A DNA stretch of 64,000 nt from Apoda limacodes (lineage: Eukaryota > Arthropoda > Insecta > Lepidoptera > Limacodidae). The translations under genes were made by a program, and so were the position numbers. Shown here in pieces: positions 10,590 through 22,000 of the stretch (position 1 is its first letter; each line of letters begins with the position of its first letter). Location of the stretch: positions 10,595,019 to 10,659,018 of the forward strand of contig OX291546.1 of the NCBI GenBank assembly GCA_946406115.1. The letters run 5' to 3'. The notes below the pieces were generated by a model. It was not told where the DNA came from. It saw nothing but the letters and a program-made list of their open reading frames with translations, and made no database searches.

Positions 10590-11260
10590 CCAACGTATCA
10601 TTGATATGGAGCAGAAACAGCGTGGGAGACAGCACAGAGCCTTGCGGGACACCAGCATTAATATCCATGCTATCAGAGCAACTACCGTCAACTACGGCTC
10701 GTATGCGTCTGCCGGACAAAAAGCTAGCCACCCATTTGCAGAAAACTCTCGGGCACTCCGTAAGATGGCAACTTCGATAGAAGACTCCGGTGTCAGATCC
10801 GATCGGACGCCTTCGCTATGTCCAGCCTACATGCCAATGCCTCCCCCTGACTCTCAATGGCTAGTGCCCATCGGTGTGTGAGATATACTAGAAGGTCACC
10901 AGTCGAGCGACCGTGGCGAAAGCCATATTGACGGTCGCTGATCAGATCGTGTTTTTCGAGGTATCTTGGAAGCTGTGTGTTGCTCACACGATCTTTGGAG
11001 AGGAGAGAGGTAATAGCGATAGGCCTGTACTTCCATGGATGTGATCTATCGCCCTTTTCGGGCACCGCGTGCATATTCGCAATCTTCTATGAAGACGGAA
11101 ATTGCCTAGTGTCGTAGGAAAGCGCGAAGAGGCGCGTGAGTACAGGACATAACTCAGGGGCACACTGTTTGAGCACCACTGCTGGTATACAAAAATCCGG
11201 GTTACGGTAGACAGCATAGTGCGCTTAGTCCAGATCCTGGGAGCTGAAAGAGCTTCCACG
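10590..11260 (-). pseudogene. Minus-strand copy of the 4.6 kb reverse-transcriptase family
   Basis: The minus strand reads WKYRPIAITSLLSK, then DLISDRQYGFRHGRSTGDLL, then CRLDIAKASDR. In another frame it reads CKWVASFLSGRRIRAVV and GVPQGSVLSPTLFLLHINDT. The latter is nearly the same peptide as the plus-strand fragment at 4608-4850, so both derive from one family. It abuts the BEL/Pao remnant with no visible boundary sequence. Frameshifts and the altered KASDR (for KAFDR) mark it as dead. Confidence 0.8.
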
Positions 11261-11261
11261 T

Positions 11262-11400
11262 GAAAGTTGGTAGCAAAATCTAATGTTGAATTTTAGCGTT
11301 TCTTTTAAGCGGTTTTGCTACGAAATGTTGCTACCAAAAACCCATGTTGGGACGTGGCGGGTATTTTGCGCTACTTTTTGATGGCTGTCAAATGTGAAAG
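11262..11400 (+). repeat. Dispersed repeat, copy 1
   Basis: Shares a long alignable stretch with 13445-13560: gtagcaaaatctaatgttga, then tttagcgttt, caaaacccatgttggga and gctactttttga. The two copies flank the start of the DAXX-like gene, about 2.2 kb apart and in the same orientation. Confidence 0.65.
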
Positions 11401-11715
11401 TCAACCCTTTGAGAAAAATACTTATAACGTTGTTTTTTTAGAGAGAAGTTTATTTTTGCATTATGAAATATATATCTTCGTTACTATCTACAAAAAAATC
11501 AAAATAAAATAGTTAAACATATGCACACACGAAACTGTCAAAAAATGACGCGGGACGCGTTTCGTTTGGACAATAATAGCGCCGCTGAAATTATCAGATG
11601 CGCTCAGACGGAACGGCTAGTTGGTGCTAAAATGAGATTTTACTATTAAATTTTAACGCGGCTCAGAAGGAACGCCCTATCCTTAAAAAAATCAAGTATG
11701 TGTCTTTATTTACTA

Positions 11716-11775
11716 TAATCAAGGATCCCACGCTGATAAATAAATTTAGCGCAGGTGGAGCCGGGGGAAAAGCTA
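11716..11775 (+). repeat. 3' end of a Helitron-like repeat
   Basis: Carries gctgataaataaatttagcg followed by caggtggagccgggggaaaa and gctagt, matching the 3' ends of the longer copies at 17265-17656. Only the terminal part remains. Confidence 0.45.
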
Positions 11776-12989
11776 GTTTAATATAAATTAATATGTCTGT
11801 ATTTTCCTTACACCTTCTTTTAATAAGGTACTCTGATCGTAAGCACTACACCTGCCGCTGAAAAATCGATATCGAAATCATTTTGTTAATCCCGAAACTC
11901 CGATTCTTCACAAGTCATAAGTCGCAACTACTACTTAACACAATTTCATGTACTGTACGGACTGTGACTGTGATGTTCGTAACATGGTTTGCATGTGTTG
12001 AGTGTACGAACTGTGACATGCTAGTTTTCTTTAGTGTGAGTTCACAGCTATGTGAGCGACTTAAAAACTGCATAAAAATAGATGTGATGGTTTGAGTAGT
12101 TTTTGAATGTATACTACCTTGTCTCCCTCAAATTGCGGAAAAAATTGTTTAGGAAATAATTAGCATTATTACTCCTGCCTGTACACTAACGATGCAAATG
12201 TATTTTTTCGACAACTTTTTTTATGCACACATTGGCATCCTCGGTGGGTTGTTAACAAGCGACCAAGCGACTGAGAAAAAAGTATGCTTACGATCAGAGT
12301 TACGCACAATTTTTCGGTTCCATTTTTAGATTTTAGATGAATAACATCCGTTTTGTTCACTGCTTCAATGCGTTTAATGTCATAATCTAGCCAAGTTAAA
12401 AATACATGGATTCTGTATGGCCCACTACAATCATTTACTTTAGTTGGATTATTGACATTAAGCGCATAATGTACATTTTGTCGGTGAACAAAACGCCACA
12501 ATCATCGATATTTTGCCTTCGACATCGATGATCGACCGTTTGCCATCTCTAAAAGACATTTTGTTGCCGCGCGACGCGAGGTATTCATGAGAAAAATAGT
12601 ATAATTTTCCCAATAAAAATTCGCTAATACGGCTTCAAGAGATTCAGCAATTAGCTAATAATTACAAAAACATATAACATGTGACATCAGTCGTGCTTCT
12701 GAAACAGATGTGAATTTGAATGGTGTCCAAAAGTGCCGTGCAAATTAGAATAACCACAAACACTATTTAGTGGTTTCTGGTAATTTTATTTATGAACAAC
12801 CGTGACCGTATGACATTCTAAATCTACTATAAGACACAAGTGTAAACAAACTTCTAAGATACATAATCCTAATAGACGAAAGATTAGATGAAAGAATCTA
12901 GACCTGCTTACGTTACCATCCTGTGAAATGGTTTTTATAAACAGTTATTAGTGTAACTGAGATCCAAAAACCCCGCAAGTTTAGATAAA
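11776..12989. other. Upstream region of the DAXX-like gene
   Basis: Promoter-side sequence without a recognised gene. Paired tatcgat/atcgat motifs occur at 11868-11880 and 12504-12532. A minus-strand open frame at 12169-12501 lacks an ATG and is treated under findings. No TATA box could be assigned with confidence. Confidence 0.4.
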
Positions 12990-13055
12990 ATGGCTAGCGA
13001 AGATGTTATAGAATTGGGATCGTCTGACGAAGAGTCTGAACCTGCTCCTAAAAAG
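12990..13055 (+). CDS. DAXX: DAXX-like exon 1: start codon and N-terminal SIM
   Basis: 66 nt, phase 0, encoding 22 residues. ATG in context taaaATGG, donor aag|gtaca. It encodes VIEL followed by GSSDEESE, a classic SUMO-interaction motif (hydrophobic core plus acidic/Ser patch). Vertebrate DAXX also carries a SIM near its N-terminus. The exon is too short to be seen as an open frame and was found from the acceptor of exon 2 and this motif. Confidence 0.8.
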
Positions 13056-16000
13056 GTACATCAAACTACCTAAAACTTCTTAGAAATCAATTTGTCAAAA
13101 AAAAATGTACATCAGAAAGCTGCTCTAACTTCTGTTCCAATAATAGCTTACCATATTCATTTTATGATTTAAGCCCTTTGGTCATGTGTTTTTGGGAGGG
13201 TTTAAGGTTTTCATCTTCCTTAAATGCTTTATAACTAACTAATTTGTTTTTTTGTGATTGTCATAATTTTGTAGTTTCGTTCTCTAGTTAATAGTTAGAA
13301 TTCACACTATGCTTACTTGCATACTTAATTCATTCAAACCACCAATTATTGTTCCTATGTAAGCTGCTGTGTTATCACATATTATTAGTGTGTTCAATCG
13401 AACTACTTTGTAGCCGATTTGTTAGCGGTTTGTGTTTCATTAGCTTTTGGTAACAAAATCTAATGTTGACTTTTAGTGTCTAAGCATGCTACAAAATATT
13501 TCTATCCAAAACCCTTGTTAGGAGGTGGGTGTTGTGTCCTACTTTTTGACACGCCTGTTGAGAGAAAACTGAGTGTGCACAAATTAACCCGTCAAGCGTC
13601 CCCATACTAAGGAAATTATCCGCCCTTGCCGCGTACAAACTGACATACACCTAACTTTATTATGTTTATTCCTCTTTATTTATTTTTAGGTATGTTCCCT
13701 AATATATACAGTATAAAAAAAAGTAATAAGAATAAGTTTATGATAAATATAATAAGTAATAATAAATTTATTTACTAAAAGAGGCAATGTTTTTTATATA
13801 TAGCACATTACCAGGGATCAAAATGAACACTATGCTACTGTTAATAAAATCCAAAATCCAACTCAAAATGGTGCAGTATAAATGGCGGCCGGATCAAATT
13901 ACCAAAACAATTTCTGATTAAAAAAATATTAAACGCACAAAATATTGTCCACCCAAAAATACTAGAACGTAGGACAGGCCATTGGCTTCACTTTTGAATA
14001 CTTACAATAAGCCTGTCTGATAAAAGTCATCCTGAAAAACATCCCCCGCAACACAAGACGCTTAGAGACCACTGTAGTCCCTAGGACGCGTAACGGGTTA
14101 AGGGTTCTGGGGGTAGAGTAGAGAGGGGGAGGATTCTTCACACCAAGTACCAATATCAGCGTCTCTGCTCTTATGTAACAAAGCCAAGCAGCTTTGGCTT
14201 GTTGGTAGCTGCCGGGGCATGCAGAGCCTGCACCTTTATTACAGCGGGTGGAAGTTTCTCTCTTTCCAAACTACTTAGGGGTAGGGCAGACCAAGACCAC
14301 ACTGTTGGGGAGGATAAAAGTCTGTTCAAAAATTCAATTTTTTTTATTCAGTGTAATCTAGGATATTTTACTTCAGGCTAGGGCATAGCAGAACATGTAG
14401 CACACAAGTCCTTGGAGGTTGCCTTGGTAGTTAAACATTATATAATCCAGAGCAAGAGTAGGTACTCAATTGTAAGGTGAACAGAAAACGACTAAATGAC
14501 AAAATAAACATAAGATCATAACTTTTTATTTTTCATTTGAGCTGCATTCATACACAGCATGAAACCAACCAAGAAGAGTAAATCTTTGAATGAGTCCTTG
14601 TGCCAAAAACAATAATTGGTGTATTGGGTAGTGATATTTTAAAAATTCATCACTCACAAACTTTTTATTTCCTCAAGTTTAAACTTGAAATTTTCCAGTT
14701 GAATTACCAATAAAGTAGACCTTACTACAAAAAAAACTTAAAGTTACACGATGTCATTTCACACAAGTTATCACCACTTTGACATTTGTGATGACAAACA
14801 ATATAAAACCTATACCTATTAACTGTAGACAAACAATAAAAATTTAGTTATATATTATCTTAATTTGAGATGGAAGAGTGACTTAACCAACAATTAAAAT
14901 TAAGGTTCAAGTTTTTTCACTTACAACATATTTGTGGTAGTGCCATATTTTAAAATATAAATCTTTAAAATTTTAGTTCTTAAATATATGGTGATGAGTT
15001 TAATGGTCCGATACTGATCAATTTGTTTGTTTTATTTGAAAGTTTTCATCTGATTTTAGCCTATTTTTATCTATGATTATACTGACCCAGTACTATTCTG
15101 TGTTACTAATAGAAATTGAAATATGTTTTTTTTGTGCTATATTATATGTATCTAGTTACTTTAGATATACAATAATTAGGAAAAAATCATGAAAATACTA
15201 TTTATTATGTATACTATTTTTAAGTATATTTATGTAGTTCTTTTTTTCATTTTTTTTAGATGCGGCCTTCACCAAATGCTATGGTACATATTCCAACAAA
15301 CCTACATGGTGTCACTATTAAGCCTACCAAAAAGAATTCACCACTGCACAGACAGGTTTCAATAAAATCAATACCTATGAAGTCAATAACTATGAAGTCA
15401 ATACCAGCTAAGTCAATACCAACAAAGACTGTACCTATAAAATCTGTGCCAACAAAGTCTGTGCCCACAAAGTCTTTACTGGCAAAATCTATGCCAGAGT
15501 GTAGAATTCGAAATATTGAGCCTAACCCTTTGGTTTTTGTTAATACTAAAACTAACAAGAAACCCATACCTAAAACATTTATTAAAAAACCTGTTAATAA
15601 ATCTGTTCCAATTCAGCCTTGCACATCAATAAATCCTTTAAGTGTGATAAAAAAGCTGAGTAACTCACAAATAAAAATTAATAAAATACCATGTAATCCT
15701 ATCCCTATAAATATTAAAAAGCCAGCAGCAAGTATATTGAGTCCTAAGTTACCACCAAGCATAACAATCACCAAAACTACAGGTATTAAACGACCTGCAC
15801 CTAACACTAACACAATTTCAAAAGTTGTCAAGAAAAAACCGCAGCCAATAATTAAAAATAGCATGATTGGTGAGGTGTTAACAGTTGAGTTGGACGATGA
15901 TGAAGTAACACCAGGTACTTGTAGTCCTCAATGGTATATAAGGCCAGAAAACAAAACAGATGTTAATAGTTTAGAAGTAAAAAATAATGAGGAACCTGAA

Positions 16001-19000
16001 TCTACCAAATTTGTTGAAATAATAATAGAAGATAGTCCTGCTAAACCTGTTGCAAACAAAAGAACCTGTGAAATTGGCACTGAGCTTGCAATTACTATAG
16101 AAGATAGCCCTGTCAAAGTTCTTGCTGACACAGTTAACAGTGAAAGTGGTAGTGATGATGAGGAAAAAAGTACTGCAGTAAATGTTCCACAAAGTAAAAA
16201 GAGGTTAGAGTATGCAGAAAAAACCTCTGCTAAAAGTATTGAAATAGAAATTGAACCAATGGAAATTGATACTTGTAACATTGATGCAAAATCTAAGGAT
16301 GTTGACAATGGTACTGTTACTGTTGATGTCAAAATATCTGATTCCAAAGAATCTAAAACAAATGAAGAAGATAGAATCATTATTCCAGAAGAATGTCAAG
16401 CACCCCCTCAAACAAATAAGGAACAAGAAAACCAGACAAGTAAAGATAAAATAAGTGGTGAGTTTCATCCTGTTTATCAAAAGTTCATCGATGTATGCTT
16501 TGAGCTAGAAAATTCGGATGATATGTCAAAAATCGTTGAGAAGAAAATTAAAACATACTACAGACAAGTTCCCAAAGAATACACAGAATCAGAAGAGTTT
16601 ATTGATATGGTTTCAAGTAAGATAGAAGCAATGAAGGCTGGTCCTCAAAAAATGTACCTTTATATTAAAGATGTTGTTGATGAGCTCAATTTACAAAGGA
16701 AAATGGCTAAATCACAACCACCTCAAAAAGACATAGAGGACGGTAAGTTTTTAAATGTTTTATTATTTCATTTGCAATAATAGTCAATTGGTGCATATTA
16801 GCACCTGTAATTTTTTCTTTCGCAGCACCTGAAAAATTTTCTTATGCTAAATGTGATGAGTATGACTCAAAACGTCAAAGGCAAATTCGGAAATTGGAAA
16901 AAACAATTAAAAAGCTACACAGAGCAATTCAAAAACTTGAAGAACAGGAAGTGGACTTTGATGATGATGATGATTCTGTATACCTGTTAACTGAGAGGTA
17001 AATATTTGATTGCTTAGGATCTTACTTTTGTAATAAGAATTGAGTGTCTGTTGCACATTAATTCTATTTGCTATGCAATGACTGTTCATTGGAATGTTTC
17101 ATAATAAAGTCTACAGTTATAGATATTACTAAATATTACCACTGTCCAACTTTTATGAATCAATAGATATGTTACGGCACGATAAAAACGATGCAGCTAG
17201 AATAAGTTTCACCTATGCAAAGAGTGAATATTTTACAGAGATAAAAAAAAAACGTTAAATCCGTACTAGTATTATAAAAGCGAAAGTAACTCTGTCTATC
17301 TGTCTGTTACCTCTTAACGCTTAAACTGCTCTACTGATTAGGATGAAATTTGGCATGAAAATAGTTGGAGTCCCGAGAAAGGACATAGGCTACTTGAAAA
17401 TGCTTAGTGTGAATCGGTTTTTTTCCTATAGTTAGGGCATTGCCAATTAAATCCTACACCGATAACCGAATTTAGGGCGGGTTGGGACCACGGGCAAATT
17501 TGGCTAGGAGATAGTTTGAGTCCTGGGGAAAGTCATAGGCAACTTGAAAACGTCAAGTGTGAGTTAGTTTTTTCCTATAATTGACGAGTTGCCGTTGAAA
17601 TCTACCTACACCAAAAACCCGAATGTAGGGCGGGTCGCAACGTGGGAAAAAGCTAGTACTAAATAAAATCAAAATATATGCTAAAAAGGAACTTTCGGCA
17701 CATTTTCTATATAAATTCATGTTGTTGTGTTATAAACTGACCATTCTGTTTGGATTTTATGATCTTGTGTGTGTGCTCTGAATGTACCCTTATTGATATC
17801 TTGTATGTCTGCATACATTTGCATGTCTTTGTAACTGGACTCCTCTAGCATGCTGTGTTACATATTGTCTCATCCCTATCTCAATGGTGATATTGGCTCT
17901 TAATTATATGTTTTACAGAGTGTTATGTGTTCACTTTTTTCTTTATTGGGCTTGTGAGACATTTAAAAACTTGACTATAGTTATTGGTTATTATATATTA
18001 AAACAGCAACTCCTCAATTATTGAAAAAAATCAACTCACACTTGACATTTTTAAGTAGCCTATTTCCTTCCCCAGGACTCAAATAAAATTGGAAATAAAA
18101 TTTATATGTTTTGTACATAGGTGCTGCAAGTTTCAGACATTATTAGGCATTGAAAGAATTACAACTATGTTTTGATTTGTTCACGGCCGTCTTTCGGTCC
18201 GCACACCGAGCGCTAAACAATTCGATATTTCATTAAACTCTAACTCATACATTATTAACGCCATTGCACCGTTTACGTCAGATACATGCACAAAATAAAA
18301 ATATAGGCACAAATATTAAAATAATCATTGTTTTATTACTATTGTCGCTTTCGACACGTGTCACTGCTCACGATGTGCAAGTTAAAATAGCTCTTATTAC
18401 TACACAATTAAAAATTTAAATGTATTCAACACGCGCGCGGCAAAATCTTCAGTCCAAAGAGATAGTAGTGCGCTCTTCTACACAGCCGCCCGGGCGCCCG
18501 TACTTGATACAAAATGGCCTCTCAATCACAACAATTAGGTATAGGTTCGTTTGAATTAAATACAGGTAAAGGTACGCCTGAATGTCTGTCACTGACTGAT
18601 GTTAATAGACGACCTATAAAAATTGAATCTTATTACATGGATGTATCTTAAAGTTTGATTATGTTTAATAATGTATAACATTATAGAAATTTGAAATCAA
18701 TTTTTTAGTTTTAAATAATTAAATTCGTCAGTTCATTACAACGAGAGTGGAGGCGCAGGTTGAACTTCGCACCCTGGCGCAGAATATGCTAAAGACGGCA
18801 TTGGATTTGTTAATCAAAAGAAGCAATATAGTCAAAAATGTTCCTTACTATGAACCTATAAGAAAATTGCACAAAACGAAACTCAGCTTCCTTGGTGAGG
18901 GTAGGCCGTGCCGCAACACTGCCCAAACGGGGACTGATAAAGGAAACTAATTTTTAAAAAACTTGGTACAACACAATATTTAATGTCTCTATTTTGAATA

Positions 19001-22000
19001 AGTTTTGGATTTTAAAAATATTGAGTTAAATGAATTTAAAAAAATATTCAAATAGAATCTGGTGCCCTTACAGTATTAGTTTTTTTTTTGTATTAATCTT
19101 TATCCATCTGCGATAGGTCGTCAGACCATGAGCAAATTCTTTGAGTATAGTTAGGCATTATAGGGGAGCGGCCATCGCCGCACCTCCAAATTACAGCATG
19201 TGGTCTCTTTTTAACCTTCGGACCACAGTTGACACATCTAACAACTCAGCAACGAGTGGGTTTGGATGCAAAGTTAAGCGCTCCTTGTACAGTTTTTTGT
19301 AACGCTCTATTTCAGATGCAACTGTCGGCATTTCGAGGTAACTATGTATCTCGCAATTTTTTGTTTACCAAGGGGCATTGGGTTTTTGTCAAGGATACAG
19401 GAGTAAATCTGTTTTTATTTCTTAAAATTTTAGATATAAAGAGAGGATGGTACGAGTTTACAAAAAGTTCTGTCAATTGACGAACACGAAAATGCCCTCA
19501 GAGCCATGTATTCGCATAGATGCTCGACCTGGACAGCCAACAGGTCCAATAAAACGGCTTGAAAAATGGATTAACAAAAAGGTTCCTATAGGTACTCCAT
19601 TACCTTTCCCAGATTTCCATGATGTCTTACGATGTGTCAAAGTTGCAAATGATGAAGATAATTTGGGGTGGAATGACGCTGAGGTTATGGATCAAGGTAA
19701 ATAATGTAATAAATCAATAATTAGACAGTATTAATAATACACAGAGCAATCCTAGGCATCAGTTCTTTTTTCCCTCATAATCATAACCACTATCCATTAT
19801 TCAATTATGTGGGACTCAAAAATCTGGGACATGCATAGTAAACCAGCTTTAGTACCTGATGTCAAGACGTCAGGATCATCATCACAGATGGAAATTGTCC
19901 ATTCTTAAACATAGGCCTGTCGCATATCCTCCTCCCCTCCTCAACACCCGGTCTTGAGCCTGCATTCCTGTGGCTCTAACCAGATTGTCATTCCATCTGG
20001 TAGAAAGTCTTATTAGTACTCTTATTATTTGTATAGCCTAAAGGTAGGGTTTTATTTTAAATTGATTTTTCTGTGCTAGCAAATTATCATAGCATAGGGC
20101 AATACATTAAAAAGAAGTCAATTAAACATTCTTACCCTGGCAAAAGGTGGTGTCATTGTCTAGAGCTCATTAAGCAGAGTACAAGTATGTTTTTATTTAT
20201 ATTTAAAAAAAATATTCTTGAAATCGAGGAGCATTACCATTCACAGTTTTATATCATTTAAGTAGATGTAACTATAATAGTTAGGAATGTGGAATTTCAG
20301 GATTATGTACATGTGCCATATATAAAAGGGAATCACTGAAAACGCCAAAACTCTTGGTTCCCATGTCCAACTCAAACTGGAATGGTTCTGATGATTGGAG
20401 CAGCCAGTCGGCCACTTAATAAATTAACTCTAATTTGCTCTTATCGTCAATAAAACAGAAACATAAACAGACATTAACTGCATATTTGTTCAAACTGAGA
20501 TTTTTCGAATTACAACTAGGGATTAAGAGTTGAGTCATGGTCAAGTCGCAGGTCCGTATTAGTGTGCCTATTACGTGCCTGCATCTGAAGATGCTTTATT
20601 TTTTTTTTCTTCAGCGTATTCCAAACATATATTTTGGATTTTCAAATTGTCTTAATGTTACAGCTCGAGATTTATTTACAAGATGTGGTAAAAAATTACA
20701 AAGGCGACGTCAAGAGAATGAGTGGAGAATAGCTATTTCGAGAGTATCAGCAGAAGCAGATCCAGCTGAAAATAGTGTTATCTTACAAAAGAAGTTAGAA
20801 GACAATAAACAATTAGCTGCTAAGAAAGAAACGGATGTACTCAATAAGTGCGTATTATTCATAGGTATTCTATTATGATTTGTACCAGTAATATAACGCC
20901 ATAAAATGTAAAACCCCAGTTTTTTAGCGTTCTATAACAAATCGAACGGTATAACATCCTATTACTAAGCCTGTGCCATCTGTATCTATATGTAGACTGT
21001 ATTTCATTAACCCGGGATCTCTTAACATTACAGAATTAAGAACTTTCAGTGACGGAAAAGTAATAGTATAATTATGAAGATAGTATGTAAGTCTTACATT
21101 GTGACTTTCCAAAAATATTTATTTTAAAAAATACTACTCCATTCCAGGGCTGTAGCTAGAGTTGAATCTAAGGTAGGGCAGCGGTGGTTTCATGTGGGGC
21201 GCGAGTAATTTTTCTATCTTAAATTGTTTTACCTGCTTGTGAGCGTGAGTAATTAAGGTAGTAGGTAATTGGGTGGGAGAAACACACTTTAAATGCTATC
21301 ATAATGTAACCATTTTGCATTTAATCTATGGGCTTCTGCTTTCTATTTATGAGTGTGAAAAACTGTGGTTGATTCAGAATTAATTTGATAGATGTTGCTA
21401 GTAGTAAACAATCTTTTTTTATATTAATTTATATTACGGAAAAACAATTTATATATATTATTCCTTACTTAATAGTATTTTTAAGGTAGGGCATTAGTAT
21501 GTCAAGGTAGGGCATTGCCCCACAATGCCCCCCCTTAGCTACGGCCGTGCTCAATTCACGTTCATTGTGGACTTTTGCAACGTTAGGGGTATTCACGCCA
21601 ACCTTAATGCCAACCACCACCTCGAAACCATTTTTTTAACGGAAACGCTGCCTGACAGAAATATATCATCATCACCTACATTATCCCGGCTACAAACACG
21701 GAGCACAATTTCGTGAGTCGTGCCGATGTATGCATGTTCGTACGGGAGGATATCTGCTGTCGCCGCCTTCATAGCCATGAGGACGGGACTTGTCAATATT
21801 GTGGGTCCACAGTTGTTGTACAGGTTAAAAAGATCATGATTCTAAAACTCAATCAATGAGCCTTTTATCCCGAACTTTTTTTTTGTTTCTACTTATTTAC
21901 TAAACACATTTAGTCATGGTTATTTACAAGAAAAAATATGGTATGGTAATGTTTGTATACAAAGGCTAATTACGATGTTTTTTATTCTATTGTGCTTCTT

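Noticed and set aside
15256..16480. Hydrophobic minus-strand frames opposite DAXX-like exon 2
   Set aside because: Mirror images of the K-S-I-P repeat and Lys-rich coding on the plus strand.
20614..20663. Upstream acceptor (ttcttcag) for DAXX-like exon 5
   Set aside because: It would put the conserved ARDLFTRCGKKL segment out of frame; the acceptor at 20661-20663 keeps phase and homology.
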